From Limisphaera sp. (lineage in GTDB: Bacteria > Verrucomicrobiota > Verrucomicrobiia > Limisphaerales > Limisphaeraceae), in contig JANWVC010000025.1 in the NCBI GenBank assembly GCA_025057755.1, positions 62,001-126,000 of the forward strand: DNA of 64,000 nucleotides, in the 5' to 3' direction. The notes beneath the pieces are model-generated. The model had not been told where the DNA came from and did no database searches. It saw only the letters and a list, made by a program, of their open reading frames with translations. The stretch's first letter is position 1. Every line of letters begins with the position of its first letter. A program made the translations under genes and the position numbers. Of this stretch, positions 29,025 to 39,152 are shown one piece after another.

Positions 29025-29963
29025 TTAGGGGAAGGCGCGCACCGTGGCCTCCAATGATGGGAGGTCGGCGACGTTCCAGATCTGAACATCCTTCTGAATG
29101 CGCTTCAGAAAACCGGTCAACACCGTGCCGGGCCCCAGCTCAATAAACCGGGTGAAGCCTTCAGCTAAGAGGCGCCGCATGCTGGCTTCCCATCGTACGG
29201 GTGCCGTCACCTGCTCTACCAGCCGAGCTCGGATGGAATCTGGGCCATCGTGCGGAGCCGCGGTGACATTGGAAAGGACTGGGACCGCCGGAGACCTCAT
29301 GGGAACTGCTCCCAGCGCAGCCTCCAGACCTGGTTGGGCTGGGGCCATCCAGGGAGAGTGGTAGGCCCCGGCCACGTTCAGAAGTACCGCCTTACGCGCT
29401 CCTCGTGCCCGAGCCAGTTCCACGGCCCGTTCTAATGCCGCGCGCGGTCCGGAGATCACTATTTGACCGGGACAGTTCAGATTGGCGACGGCTACGCCCG
29501 TTGTTTCACAGACCTCCCGCGTGACAGGTTCGTCCAAACCGAGGATTGCTGCCATGGCACCATTGCTTCCTTCGCAGGCGGTTTGCATCAGACATCCCCG
29601 GGTCCGTACCAATCTCAACCCGTCATCGAACGACCAAACGCCTGCTGCGGTGAGTGCTGTAAATTCGCCCAGCGACAATCCCGCAACCGCTTGGAATTCC
29701 AACCCGGGACAGCGTGTGCGCAACAACTCCCATGCCACCCAGCTCACCAAGAAAATGCCCGGTTGAGCATGTTCGGTCTGCGTCAAAACTTCTGCGGGCC
29801 CCTCGAAACAGATGCGGGTCAACTCATAGCCAAGAACTTCATTGGCGCGGTCGAACCACAGGCGCGCCTCCGGGAGCGTTGCCAGGTCGCGCCCCATCCC
29901 CACGTACTGGGCTCCTTGTCCTGCGAACAACAATGCTGTTTTCTGATTCATGCGCGGAATCAC
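29025..29963 (-). CDS. fabD: Malonyl-CoA:ACP S-malonyltransferase FabD
   Basis: 'ALLFAGQGAQYVGMGRDL', 'AVAGLSLGEFTALTAAGVWSFDDGLRLVRTRG', 'FIELGPGTVLTGFLKRI'. Confidence 0.95.
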   Translation of the reverse strand: MIPRMNQKTALLFAGQGAQYVGMGRDLATLPEARLWFDRANEVLGYELTRICFEGPAEVLTQTEHAQPGIFLVSWVAWELLRTRCPGLEFQAVAGLSLGEFTALTAAGVWSFDDGLRLVRTRGCLMQTACEGSNGAMAAILGLDEPVTREVCETTGVAVANLNCPGQIVISGPRAALERAVELARARGARKAVLLNVAGAYHSPWMAPAQPGLEAALGAVPMRSPAVPVLSNVTAAPHDGPDSIRARLVEQVTAPVRWEASMRRLLAEGFTRFIELGPGTVLTGFLKRIQKDVQIWNVADLPSLEATVRAFP

Positions 29964-30136
29964 TGAATCCGAAACTCACGACCGGGAAAAGTCCAGATTC
30001 GCGAGCCTCGACGGGTGTCCACCCCGCCGTTAGGGGGCCCAGCCCAGAGAAGTTGGTTCCCGACCATATGCTGTCGTTGAGCGAAGCCTGGACCCGAGTT
30101 AGCAGACTTCAATGGACCGCCCTTGCTGGCTCGACA

Positions 30137-30793
30137 ATGGTTAGGCTAGTGCCCAAGCTGTGTTCGATGGGGAACGAAAGCAGCGAACGATCGCCCGTAG
30201 ATGCCTTGTGGGACGAGTACGCCCAAGCGTTTCGGTCGTTTGACGATCTGACCTTGGCTCGCTGGTTGGCTCAAACCTTGGGTCAACTCCAGGGGCACGC
30301 CTGGCGAATGTCGCATCCCTTGGTGGCGTCCTACCGACTGGCTGCGCAGGAAGCACACCGACGCGGCGTCTGGCTCAAGCGGCTAGCGACTCCCCCGGCT
30401 GCCTATTTGGAGGCCGCTTGCTGCCGCGCGCCGGCCTTGCCTGTGCTCACGCGGGACGTACGGGATGCTGGACTGCTTTGTCAGCATTGCAACGAAACCC
30501 TGGTACCGTTTGAGGAGCTCCCGGAAGAAGTCCGGCCGGAGCTCGAGCTTTGGGCGGCTCAATATGCACCCGTCCACGGGGTGGCACATTGGGACGATCG
30601 CCAGCGTAAAGCAGTCGGCCACTACGAGCGTGCCCTGGAGCAGGCGGCGGAGGAAGCGGAGCGTCTTTTGGTCCGGGCAGGATTTGAGTTGGCTCCCAGA
30701 TTGTTAGAGTTCTACCCAGCGGTAATTTGGGAGGATCAAGATGAGTGTCTGGATGTGCGGCCTGAAGACGTACTGCTTCAGCCCTCGGAATGA
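30137..30793 (+). CDS. Conserved hypothetical protein with a single CxxC (LCQHC) motif
   Basis: Good coding-like ORF; 29714 start overlaps fabD antisense, so an internal ATG is chosen; no family recognised. Confidence 0.6.
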   Translation: MVRLVPKLCSMGNESSERSPVDALWDEYAQAFRSFDDLTLARWLAQTLGQLQGHAWRMSHPLVASYRLAAQEAHRRGVWLKRLATPPAAYLEAACCRAPALPVLTRDVRDAGLLCQHCNETLVPFEELPEEVRPELELWAAQYAPVHGVAHWDDRQRKAVGHYERALEQAAEEAERLLVRAGFELAPRLLEFYPAVIWEDQDECLDVRPEDVLLQPSE

Positions 30794-30977
30794 AACCTGG
30801 TGCATCCACTCGTGCTGTTGGAGGTCCCACCTTGCGCGGTGCGCCTTAACGCGGATTCATTCAGATTGCCGACGCCCTCTTCAGCTCCCTGAGGCTGAGG
30901 AATTTGTTCACCGCAACGCGCCGGCCCGGGGTCGTCCGGGCATGAAAGGGCCCTGGCTCTTGACCGGCCGGTCAGGA

Positions 30978-31490
30978 TCAGGGCGGTTGCACGCTCCGAT
31001 CGGAGTCTGACCGTCCACCGGACTTGGGCAATGGCACGCTCGGCAACGGTTCGGGGCAGAAAGGGCCTTCCCAAAGCGAACGTGCCCGCACTAATTGCTG
31101 CAACAATTGTGCGTCTGCGGGAGGAAATTTGTGACGCCGCAGATTCTGACGCGCTACCCACTTAAAGCGTGAGCACCCGAGTGGACGCGGTTGGCCGCCT
31201 GTCCAGCGGCTCAAAAAGAAGCGGATTTCGACGCCGATTTCGGGGTAGTCATGTCGAACCAGGGCCCATAACGGCCCCACTTCTACCTCAATGTCCAGCT
31301 CTTCCTTCAACTCACGGCGCAAGCAGGCTTCGAAACTCTCACCCGGCTCCCGTTTGCCTCCCGGAAACTCCCAGAAGCCTGCTAAGTGCGTTCCTTGAGC
31401 CCGACGAGTAATTAAAACTCGCCCTTGATGGAAGACCAGGGCGGCCGCGACTTCCACGATGGGCCTCGGATCGTTGGCAGAATGGGCCAT
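30978..31490 (-). CDS. MutT-type NUDIX hydrolase (8-oxo-dGTP diphosphatase-like)
   Basis: 'VEVAAALVFHQGRVLITRRAQGTHLAGFWEFPGGKREPGESFEACLRRELKEELDIEVEVG' Nudix box. Confidence 0.93.
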   Translation of the reverse strand: MAHSANDPRPIVEVAAALVFHQGRVLITRRAQGTHLAGFWEFPGGKREPGESFEACLRRELKEELDIEVEVGPLWALVRHDYPEIGVEIRFFLSRWTGGQPRPLGCSRFKWVARQNLRRHKFPPADAQLLQQLVRARSLWEGPFCPEPLPSVPLPKSGGRSDSDRSVQPP

Positions 31491-31520
31491 AGCCCAGTGA
31501 GCCTTCGGGCTTGCTGCCGC

Positions 31521-32819
31521 TCAGCGGCCGATGCTCTTGTAAATCCAGCCCAGCCTCTCCATTTCCCGGGGATCGAAGAGATTGCGACCGTCAAAGAGAA
31601 TCGGATGGGTCATGACCTTTCGGGCCCGCTCCAGATCGAGCTTCTTGAAAACGTCCCATTCGGTGGCTACTACCAAGGCATCGCAACCCTCCGGCACCGC
31701 GTTCATGTCGTCCACGTACGTTACGTTCGGCCCCTCCGGGAGCACTGCACGCGCCTTGCTCATGGCTTTGGGATCGTGCACACGTAGCCGTGCGCCTTCA
31801 CGCAAGAGCCGTTGGCACAGTTCAATGGCCGGCGACATCCGCACATCGTCCGTGTTCTGTTTGAAGGCTAGACCCAGCACCCCGAGGGTCTTCTCTTTTA
31901 ACACCCACAACGTGTCGGCGATCTTTTTGACGAACCGGTCCATCTGTTCGGCATTGATCCGTTGGACCTCCTTCAGCAAACGAAAATCATAGCCCAGCTG
32001 TTCTGCAATCTTGATAAACGCACTGAGGTCTTTGGGAAAACAACTGCCGCCGAACCCAATGCCGGCTTGCAGAAACTCCTGGCCGATACGGTGGTCCATT
32101 CCCATGCCCAGGGCCACTTCTTGCACGTTGGCACCGGTGGCTTCGCAAAGGACCGAGATGGCATTGATGTAGGATATCTTTAGAGCCAGGAAAGAATTGG
32201 AGGCGTGTTTGATCAATTCAGCCGAGTTCAAATCCGTCACGATGATGGGCGCGCCGAAGGGTTCGTAAATCTCTCGCATGACCGGAACCGGCCGCGGGGA
32301 TTGGACCCCAATGACAATCCGGTCCGGATGCATCAGGTCTTCCACGGCGTACCCTTCTCGTAAGAACTCCGGATTGCTCACCACATCGAAATCCACGCGC
32401 GCCCGGCAATAGCGGCGGATGGTTTCCGCCACTTTCTCACCCGTTCGCACGGGAACCGTGCTTTTGTCCACTACCACTTTGTAGCTGGTCATGCAGCCGG
32501 CTATTTCCCGGGCCACTTTCTCAATGAAACTCAAATCCACCGAGCCATCCGGCAAGGGCGGCGTAGGCACGGCAATGAAGATAACCAACGCACGTTCGAC
32601 TCCTTCCGCGATACTCGTGGTAAATCGGAGCCTGCCAGCTGCCACGTTTTTGTGAACCAGCTCTTCCAACCCGGGCTCGTAAATTGGCATGCCCCCCGAT
32701 TTCAGCAGGCCCACTTTCGCCTCGTCGCTGTCCACGCAGGTTACGTCGTGCCCGACCTCGGCAAAGCAAGCGCCTGTGGTAAGCCCCACGTACCCTGTGC
32801 CTATGATGCTTAACCTCAT
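31521..32819 (-). CDS. ugd: UDP-glucose 6-dehydrogenase
   Basis: 'MRLSIIGTGYVGLTTGACFAEVGHDVTCVDSDEAKV', 'VVDKSTVPVRTGEKV', 'GIGFGGSCFPKDLSAFIKIAEQLGYDF'. Confidence 0.96.
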   Translation of the reverse strand: MRLSIIGTGYVGLTTGACFAEVGHDVTCVDSDEAKVGLLKSGGMPIYEPGLEELVHKNVAAGRLRFTTSIAEGVERALVIFIAVPTPPLPDGSVDLSFIEKVAREIAGCMTSYKVVVDKSTVPVRTGEKVAETIRRYCRARVDFDVVSNPEFLREGYAVEDLMHPDRIVIGVQSPRPVPVMREIYEPFGAPIIVTDLNSAELIKHASNSFLALKISYINAISVLCEATGANVQEVALGMGMDHRIGQEFLQAGIGFGGSCFPKDLSAFIKIAEQLGYDFRLLKEVQRINAEQMDRFVKKIADTLWVLKEKTLGVLGLAFKQNTDDVRMSPAIELCQRLLREGARLRVHDPKAMSKARAVLPEGPNVTYVDDMNAVPEGCDALVVATEWDVFKKLDLERARKVMTHPILFDGRNLFDPREMERLGWIYKSIGR

Positions 32820-32862
32820 GGAGTGCCAACCGTGAAGAGGAGGCGAAGGCGTCTGTCCCGTA

Positions 32863-33603
32863 CTAAGGGGTCGTCATCGCGGGAGATACTGCCGCGTTGG
32901 TTAAAACCGGTTGTGGATTTGGCCCGCCGCTTGCAGGTGCCTCTGCCAGTTCAGGATGAGTCTCCAACAAACTTTGCAAGGCTAACCGGGCTTCCCCGCC
33001 GATCGAGGACATGGGTACAGCTCGCGCGACCTCTTCATAATGACGACGAGCGCGTTCCCACTCACCCCGGGCTTCGGACAAGCGACCCAAGCGCAGCCGT
33101 GCCACCAATGCCACAGGATCCATCTCCACGCGGCGTTCCGCCAAGGATTCATATCGTTCCATGGCCTCATTGGTCCGACCTTGCAACTCCAAGAGGGTTG
33201 CCAGGCCAAAAATGGCCTGCGGAAACAATGGACTGCCGCGATGTTCCCGCAAAAACTGCTCAAACCGGACCTGGGCGCCCGCCAGATCACCCTCCTGCTG
33301 CAGTGCGGTTGCAGCCAACAATAATGCGTGACCACCGGCTTGGGTTCTAGGAAAGCGCTCGGCCACAGCCAAGTAAGCCGAGGCGCGCGGCGCTTGATCC
33401 CGGGCCGTCAAAGCCGGCGCCGCGGCTTCCGATAAGGCCCAAGCAGCTTCAATTCTCCGTTGCCCGCGCCAATAGAGGTAGTACGATACCCCTAGACCCA
33501 GCACGAGCAACCCAATCAATCCCCACAGCAACTGTCGTTTCCGCGTCTCTGCCCATGCATAGGCCTCGATCCACCATGTCGGTTCCGTAGCGGTTGATGC
33601 CAT
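32863..33603 (-). CDS. Membrane-anchored tetratricopeptide-repeat protein
   Basis: One N-terminal TM ('LLWGLIGLLVLGLGVSYYLYW') and TPR-like repeats; start ATG 33603. Confidence 0.75.
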   Translation of the reverse strand: MASTATEPTWWIEAYAWAETRKRQLLWGLIGLLVLGLGVSYYLYWRGQRRIEAAWALSEAAAPALTARDQAPRASAYLAVAERFPRTQAGGHALLLAATALQQEGDLAGAQVRFEQFLREHRGSPLFPQAIFGLATLLELQGRTNEAMERYESLAERRVEMDPVALVARLRLGRLSEARGEWERARRHYEEVARAVPMSSIGGEARLALQSLLETHPELAEAPASGGPNPQPVLTNAAVSPAMTTP

Positions 33604-34115
33604 AGTAATCGCGCAATCTCCGAACGTGATTGCCTCATGGCAAGTCAGAAATCCAACCCGGCCAACTTGTGGCAGTCCGGCCCCCTTAGGGACCACACGG
33701 TTCTTGATTGGTCCCTGCTCCGAATCCTTCATCCCTCCTCTAGAAAGAACCATGTACTTGCGCCAAAAAGTCCCTGGAACCGGTATGTAGGATGACGCCC
33801 CCGGTTATCTCCCCTGTGACCTCCCTTCCCATGGGTAGCAAAACCTTGCATCAGGCCCGACACAGGCCGCAGTTTAAGCGTGTTGGTTGTCCAAACCTGC
33901 CCGGAAGGGCGATGCCTCCCACGCAGAGTTGCACGATTTAAGGAAGGTGGCCTGAATCCACAATCGAACCTCGAGCCTTGACTTCTCAGTCGCGCCAGGT
34001 CGGCTCTTCACAGAACCTTGGAGGCCGCGCCGGCAGCCGTGCGGACCGGGTCCTTAAAAGCAATTGGCTTTCATCAAATCGAGATGCTCCTGCGTGGATC
34101 CTGCCGCTGCTGGGC

Positions 34116-34886
34116 TTAAAACCACCAGCGAACGTCGCGATCTTGCGGGTTGTACCGTTCCCGGATCATCTTGAAAGGTCGCCAAGCTCCATGCCCATCT
34201 AAAAAGAACGCGTTGCCGCCACCCGGAAATGCACCCTTCCGGTGCGGATTCTTGTGCAGGCCATCCTTCGTTAGGCCGCTAGGCACACCCACAAAGTCAC
34301 TCGGCCCCCGCGATAGAAGGGCATCAGCTATCAGCTCGGCCATCGCCGGGTTTGTATTCCCCGTAATACGCAAATGAAACTGTTTGCCGGGGTACATCCG
34401 GCTGGCCATCTCTGGATCCGGTTGACCGGCGGCGTTCAAACGGGCACCCATCCAGGCAAAACCGATGATCCGACGGTTGCCCGGGCTAATCTCCCACCAA
34501 TTGACCTCAACGTCGAACTCTTTCACCGACGCGCGCACACTCGGACAATAAAAAACCGACCGGGTTGCGCCATAATTGGTCAGCGCATTAGCGGTGTCCC
34601 ATGGTACGTCCCATAGCCAGAAACCGTTTCGCAGATGAGCGGGGACATAGTCCCGGTTCTCATTAGCGTACATCATCACGGCCATGCCAAATTGACGAAT
34701 GTTACTCATACAACGGGCACGCACGGCCTTTTCCTTCGCCTCAGCCAGGGCCGGCAGCAACATCCCCGCCAGAATGGCAATAATGGCGATTACGACCAAC
34801 AACTCGATCAAGGTAAAGGCGACGGGTCGGGTCCTCTCGCACATCCATCGCCGGACCTCGTACTGGTTTGGGACTGACTGTCGCAT
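34116..34886 (-). CDS. Prepilin-type N-terminal cleavage/methylation domain protein (pseudopilin, verrucomicrobial type)
   Basis: '[63 protein letters not shown]' and C-terminal '[17 protein letters not shown]'. Confidence 0.93.
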   Translation of the reverse strand: MRQSVPNQYEVRRWMCERTRPVAFTLIELLVVIAIIAILAGMLLPALAEAKEKAVRARCMSNIRQFGMAVMMYANENRDYVPAHLRNGFWLWDVPWDTANALTNYGATRSVFYCPSVRASVKEFDVEVNWWEISPGNRRIIGFAWMGARLNAAGQPDPEMASRMYPGKQFHLRITGNTNPAMAELIADALLSRGPSDFVGVPSGLTKDGLHKNPHRKGAFPGGGNAFFLDGHGAWRPFKMIRERYNPQDRDVRWWF

Positions 34887-35429
34887 ATCGGGATTTTTGT
34901 GCCTCGGAGCCGCTTGGGCCGGCTCCGAGTTTCTGCAGCTCTTTCTCGTAAGCTTACTGCTGACCCCAGGGGCTAGCCCAGTCTCCAACCTTGCATCTTA
35001 CTGTGAAATTTTTGCACCCGCCCCGTTGGTGAATCGCAGCACAGCGCTCCTAGCTCGCCTGGTTCAGGTCGGGTTTGCATTATCCATGGCTTCCAATGAG
35101 AACGCCCTGAATCAAACCTGAGACACACACCAGGCCTCGCAGGCAATCTCCGGAGGCAAGAGGCTCGCACAAAGGAGGGTGGCCCTGAAGTTGGGATTGG
35201 TGGAGGTGCCTTGGAGGGACCAGAGCGGAGCATGGCCGTTGCCTTATGCTATCGCCAGGGCCCCAAAGGACCCCGACTGCATCGTTCGAAGCAGGAAATC
35301 GGCCTCAGGGTTTATAATAAGTAGGCGCGCCGTAAAGGCTGAGCCGAGGCCCTGCATGCAAAAGCGCGCCATGGCCTTAGCTTTGGAACGCCGTTGCGTC
35401 CGCCCAGCCTCGCGCTACTATTCGAGGGA

Positions 35430-36572
35430 ATGACGCAGGCGGCGATTTCGGATGATCTGCTGCAACGAGTTTGGGATGGCGCAAGGGTTTCGCCTCAGGA
35501 AGCCCGCGCGCTGTATGAACTCCCTCTGCATGAATTGGGACTTCTGGCCGACCGGCGCCGACAACTGGCCAAAGCCCACGCTTACAACGGACGCGGCGCC
35601 AAGATCGTTACTTACATCATCGACCGGAACATCAACTACACCAACATCTGCAATGTCTATTGCAAGTTTTGTGCGTTTTATCGGACGGAGCGGGCTCCAG
35701 ACGCTTATGTCATTAGCCTGGAGGAGTTGGATCGAAAGATTGAAGAAACCGTGGCTTTGGGCGGCACACAGATCCTGCTTCAAGGAGGCCATCATCCCGG
35801 GCTGCCCAAGCAATGGTACTTGGACCTGCTGCATCATATTCACGACCGGTTTCCTCAGGTTAACATTCATGGGTTTAGCCCCCCTGAGTTCATCCACTTT
35901 CAGAAGGTCTTCGATGAACCAGTGGAAGAGATCATTCGGGATTTCCGAGCCGCTGGCTTGGGCTCGATCCCCGGGGGGGGTGCAGAAATCTTGGTAGATC
36001 GGGTACGACAACGGATTGCGCCGCTGAAGGCTAGCACCGAGGAATGGCTGTATGTCATGGAAACAGCCCATCGTCTGGGCTTATGTTCGACGGCTACCAT
36101 GATGTTTGGCCATGTGGAGACGGTCGAGGATCGAATCGAGCACTGGGATCGCTTGCGACAACTCCAAGATCGTTCTTTATCCAGCGCCGGTCAGGAGCGG
36201 GCGGCCGGACCTGAGGCCGCGTCGGGCGGATATTTTACAGCTTTTATCGGTTGGACGTTTCAGCCGGACAATACACGTCTGCGCCTGCCTCGTGCCAGTG
36301 CGCTGGAGTATCTGCGGACCCAGGCGTTGGCTCGAATCTACCTGGACAATTTCGAAAATGTGCAAAGCTCCTGGGTAACCCAGGGCCCGGAGATCGGCCA
36401 ATTGGCGTTGTGTTACGGCGCCAATGACCTGGGCAGCATCATGATCGAAGAAAACGTGGTGCGCCAAGCGGGAGCCTGCTTCCGAATGAATGTGGCAGAC
36501 ATGCATCGTTTGATTCGGGATCTGGGCTTCGAGCCGCACCAGCGAGATAATTGGTACCGTTTGGTCCATTAA
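35430..36572 (+). CDS. mqnC: Cyclic dehypoxanthinyl futalosine synthase MqnC (radical SAM, menaquinone futalosine pathway)
   Basis: 'INYTNICNVYCKFCAFYR', 'GGTQILLQGGHHP', 'HGFSPPEFIHF', 'LGSIPGGGAEILVDRVR', 'STATMMFGHVET', 'FTAFIGWTFQPDNT'. Confidence 0.94.
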   Translation: MTQAAISDDLLQRVWDGARVSPQEARALYELPLHELGLLADRRRQLAKAHAYNGRGAKIVTYIIDRNINYTNICNVYCKFCAFYRTERAPDAYVISLEELDRKIEETVALGGTQILLQGGHHPGLPKQWYLDLLHHIHDRFPQVNIHGFSPPEFIHFQKVFDEPVEEIIRDFRAAGLGSIPGGGAEILVDRVRQRIAPLKASTEEWLYVMETAHRLGLCSTATMMFGHVETVEDRIEHWDRLRQLQDRSLSSAGQERAAGPEAASGGYFTAFIGWTFQPDNTRLRLPRASALEYLRTQALARIYLDNFENVQSSWVTQGPEIGQLALCYGANDLGSIMIEENVVRQAGACFRMNVADMHRLIRDLGFEPHQRDNWYRLVH

Positions 36573-36625
36573 GGAGGGCCCAACACGATCTGGAACAAAT
36601 TCCTGCTTTTTGTCGACCGCCTTCC

Positions 36626-37129
36626 ATGAGCGAGATTCCCTACCCGGAGCGCCACCGGATCACGGCTGCCTTGGGGTGGATGGAGCTGGGCCGCCCGGAC
36701 GAGGCAGAGCAGGAGCTGGAACCGTTGGTTAAGCAGGCCGATCCACATCCAGATGTTTTAGAAGTTCAGTGGGCCATTCTGGCGGCTCAGCAGCGGTGGC
36801 AAGAAGCTGTTGACGTCGCCGATCGGCTGATTCGATGCGCCCCAAGTCGACCCTCTGGCTGGTTGCATCGAGCTTATGCTCTGCGCAGAGCAGAGGTGGG
36901 TGGTCTAGAACGCGCATGGGAGGCTCTTTTACCGGCTGCGGCGCATTTTCCGCGCGACGTGTTAGTTGCCTACAATCTTTCGTGTTACGCGTGCCGGATG
37001 GGCCGGTTGGACGAGGCGCGGATGTGGTTACGGCGTGCGTTTGACATGGGAGACCCTGAGACGGTCAAGCGGATGGCGCTGCAGGATCCCGACCTCCAGG
37101 AATTGCACGGCGAGCTTCAGGACTGGTGA
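36626..37129 (+). CDS. Tetratricopeptide-repeat protein
   Basis: TPR-like helices ('ALGWMELGRPDEAEQELEPL', 'YNLSCYACRMGRLDEARMWLRRAFD'). Confidence 0.8.
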   Translation: MSEIPYPERHRITAALGWMELGRPDEAEQELEPLVKQADPHPDVLEVQWAILAAQQRWQEAVDVADRLIRCAPSRPSGWLHRAYALRRAEVGGLERAWEALLPAAAHFPRDVLVAYNLSCYACRMGRLDEARMWLRRAFDMGDPETVKRMALQDPDLQELHGELQDW

Positions 37130-37817
37130 GGGGCGGCGTCTGACCAAACCCCCGCTGACTGGCCCGAGGATAACCATTGCTGAAGGCCCAGACCGAAATC
37201 ACCGCCATGAGTGCCATCAGCCAAGCCAATACACCGTCCGGCACGGAACCAAGCCCAGCGATCCACAGGCCTCCATTCCATCCAATCCATAGTAGATAAC
37301 CACGAGTGGGTGGGATGCGGCGATACGGGTATTTATCCACCAGTGCAGGCGCAACCAACAGCAGTGTCAACACATTGGCCAACCAAAATCCGGGTAGCCA
37401 ATCCAGAACCAGGCCCTCCACGGACCAAACTGGATCCGTCCACCTGTACCAACTGCGATACCGCGCGCACGTGTCCAAACTGATTTGAGGCAAGAGTGCC
37501 AGGGTGGCGGTCACGACAAGGTTGCGCAGGCCGGGCGCCTGGCCTTCTGATCGGCGAGCCGTCAGCCATTGCGCGGCAAACCGGGCCGTCAAAAGATGGA
37601 TTGGGAAAGCCAGGGCCCCGAGCCAGAGCCAACAGGGGATCGCGTCTTGCGCCGGTGCGGAACCGGGAATCCAATGACCCAGTGGCCACCCTGAACGGTG
37701 GTTTACCCACCATAGCAAGACCCCCACGCCTGCGCTGCCTGTGGCCGCCAGCACCAGGTTTTGCCAGGGCAGCATGCCAGGGATACAGTGACGATGCCCG
37801 TTTTCGTTTTCCATCAC
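37065..37817 (-). CDS. Hypothetical integral membrane protein
   Basis: Several hydrophobic stretches ('LVLAATGSAGVGVLLWWV', 'GFWLANVLTLLLVAPALV', 'GVLAWLMALMAVISVWAFSNG'); 3' end overlaps the convergent TPR gene. Confidence 0.65.
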   Translation of the reverse strand: MMENENGHRHCIPGMLPWQNLVLAATGSAGVGVLLWWVNHRSGWPLGHWIPGSAPAQDAIPCWLWLGALAFPIHLLTARFAAQWLTARRSEGQAPGLRNLVVTATLALLPQISLDTCARYRSWYRWTDPVWSVEGLVLDWLPGFWLANVLTLLLVAPALVDKYPYRRIPPTRGYLLWIGWNGGLWIAGLGSVPDGVLAWLMALMAVISVWAFSNGYPRASQRGFGQTPPLTSPEARRAIPGGRDPAAPSA

Positions 37818-38036
37818 GGTTCAGATTCGGCACGCCGTATTGCTGAACGAAGCGCGGCAATCGATTGCGCGGCGATCCTAACTGGGCAAAATCCGGAGCA
37901 CATTTCAAACTTGAAAGTTGCCTGGCGGGCAAGTCCCTGTCTGAAAGAAAAAAATACCCCGGTGATACTCGTAGCCGTCGGTTCTGTCGTGGCGGAAGGT
38001 TGTGTCCGAACGGTCACGGCGATTACATTGCGAACC

Positions 38037-39134
38037 GTGATTCAGAACGTGATTTTGGATTGGTCCGGCACGTTGGTGGATGATCTGTCGGCAGTGTGGC
38101 ATGCCACGAATCAAGTTTTGCGACGCGCGGGACGGCCGCCGATGAGTCTGGAAACGTTCCGTAGCGAGTTTTGCCTGCCATTTGCACGATTCTACGACCG
38201 GCACGTTCCGGGGGTGCCTTTACGCCAGCTGGAGGCATGGTTCCATGAGGCGTTCGCTGAGGTGCAGCATCCAGTCGAGGCGTTACCACATGCACGCGGG
38301 TTTTTGGAGTTTTGTCAGAGGCATGGACTCCGGACATTTGTGCTGAGCACGGTCAAAAGAGAGTATTTCGAGCGGCAATCTGTGCAGACTGGTCTGGCCC
38401 CTCTATTGGGCCCGGCGTATTTGGAGGCGTGGGACAAACGCGAGTGGATTGGACGATTGTTGAGCGAGCAGGATCTGAATCCTCCCGAGACAATCTTCGT
38501 GGGGGACATGCAGCATGACGTGGAGACCGCGCAGCACGGAGGCATTGGCTCTTGCGCAGTTTTGACCGGCTACAACACACTTGATCAATTGCGGATGGCA
38601 GGTCCGGACCTTATCGTCGAACACTTGGGCGAACTGCAGTATTGGTTGGAATCCGAACATTGGTCCTGGCCGCCTGCGGTCGAGAAATCGAAAAATCAGA
38701 GCCCCGTCGTCACGGTCGGGGCTTTGATCCTGAACGACCGCAATGAAGTCTTGCTTGTGCGTACGGCCAAATGGTCGCATCGATGGGGTATCCCGGGCGG
38801 AAAAGTGCGAACCGGCGAGCCATCCGAAGCAGCATTGCGCCGTGAATTGCACGAGGAGACCGGATTGGAAGTGACTGACGTGCAGTTGGTCGAGGTCCGC
38901 GATTGGATCAACCCTCCGGAGTTTTACCGGCCGGTGCATTTTGTCTTGTTCACGTACCTCTGTCGGGTGAGGGGGGCTCCTGATGTTCGGATCAACCACG
39001 AGAGCTGTGCCTGGCGATGGGTGCCACTAGCTGACGCGTTGTCAGTGGAGCTGAACGAGCCGACCCGCCGCTTGGTCGAAAGGGTCCTCGGCTCAGCGTC
39101 CGCGCGTCTGCCGACCGCCCCGGCGGAGTCGTGA
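38037..39134 (+). CDS. HAD-superfamily phosphatase - NUDIX hydrolase fusion (candidate dihydroneopterin triphosphate processing enzyme); GTG start
   Basis: HAD: 'VILDWSGTLVDDL', 'VLSTVKREYFE', 'IFVGDMQHDVETAQHGGIGSCAVLTGY'. NUDIX: 'VTVGALILNDRNEVLLVRTAKWSHRWGIPGGKVRTGEPSEAALRRELHEETGLEV'. folB begins 18 bp downstream. Confidence 0.9.
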   Translation: MIQNVILDWSGTLVDDLSAVWHATNQVLRRAGRPPMSLETFRSEFCLPFARFYDRHVPGVPLRQLEAWFHEAFAEVQHPVEALPHARGFLEFCQRHGLRTFVLSTVKREYFERQSVQTGLAPLLGPAYLEAWDKREWIGRLLSEQDLNPPETIFVGDMQHDVETAQHGGIGSCAVLTGYNTLDQLRMAGPDLIVEHLGELQYWLESEHWSWPPAVEKSKNQSPVVTVGALILNDRNEVLLVRTAKWSHRWGIPGGKVRTGEPSEAALRRELHEETGLEVTDVQLVEVRDWINPPEFYRPVHFVLFTYLCRVRGAPDVRINHESCAWRWVPLADALSVELNEPTRRLVERVLGSASARLPTAPAES

Positions 39135-39152
39135 GTTTGAGGAGAATGAGGA

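Noticed and set aside
37761-38036. N-terminal 92 codons of the 457-aa HAD-NUDIX ORF
   Set aside because: HAD motif I begins right after GTG 38037; the upstream part is partly antisense to the membrane protein gene and has no homology.
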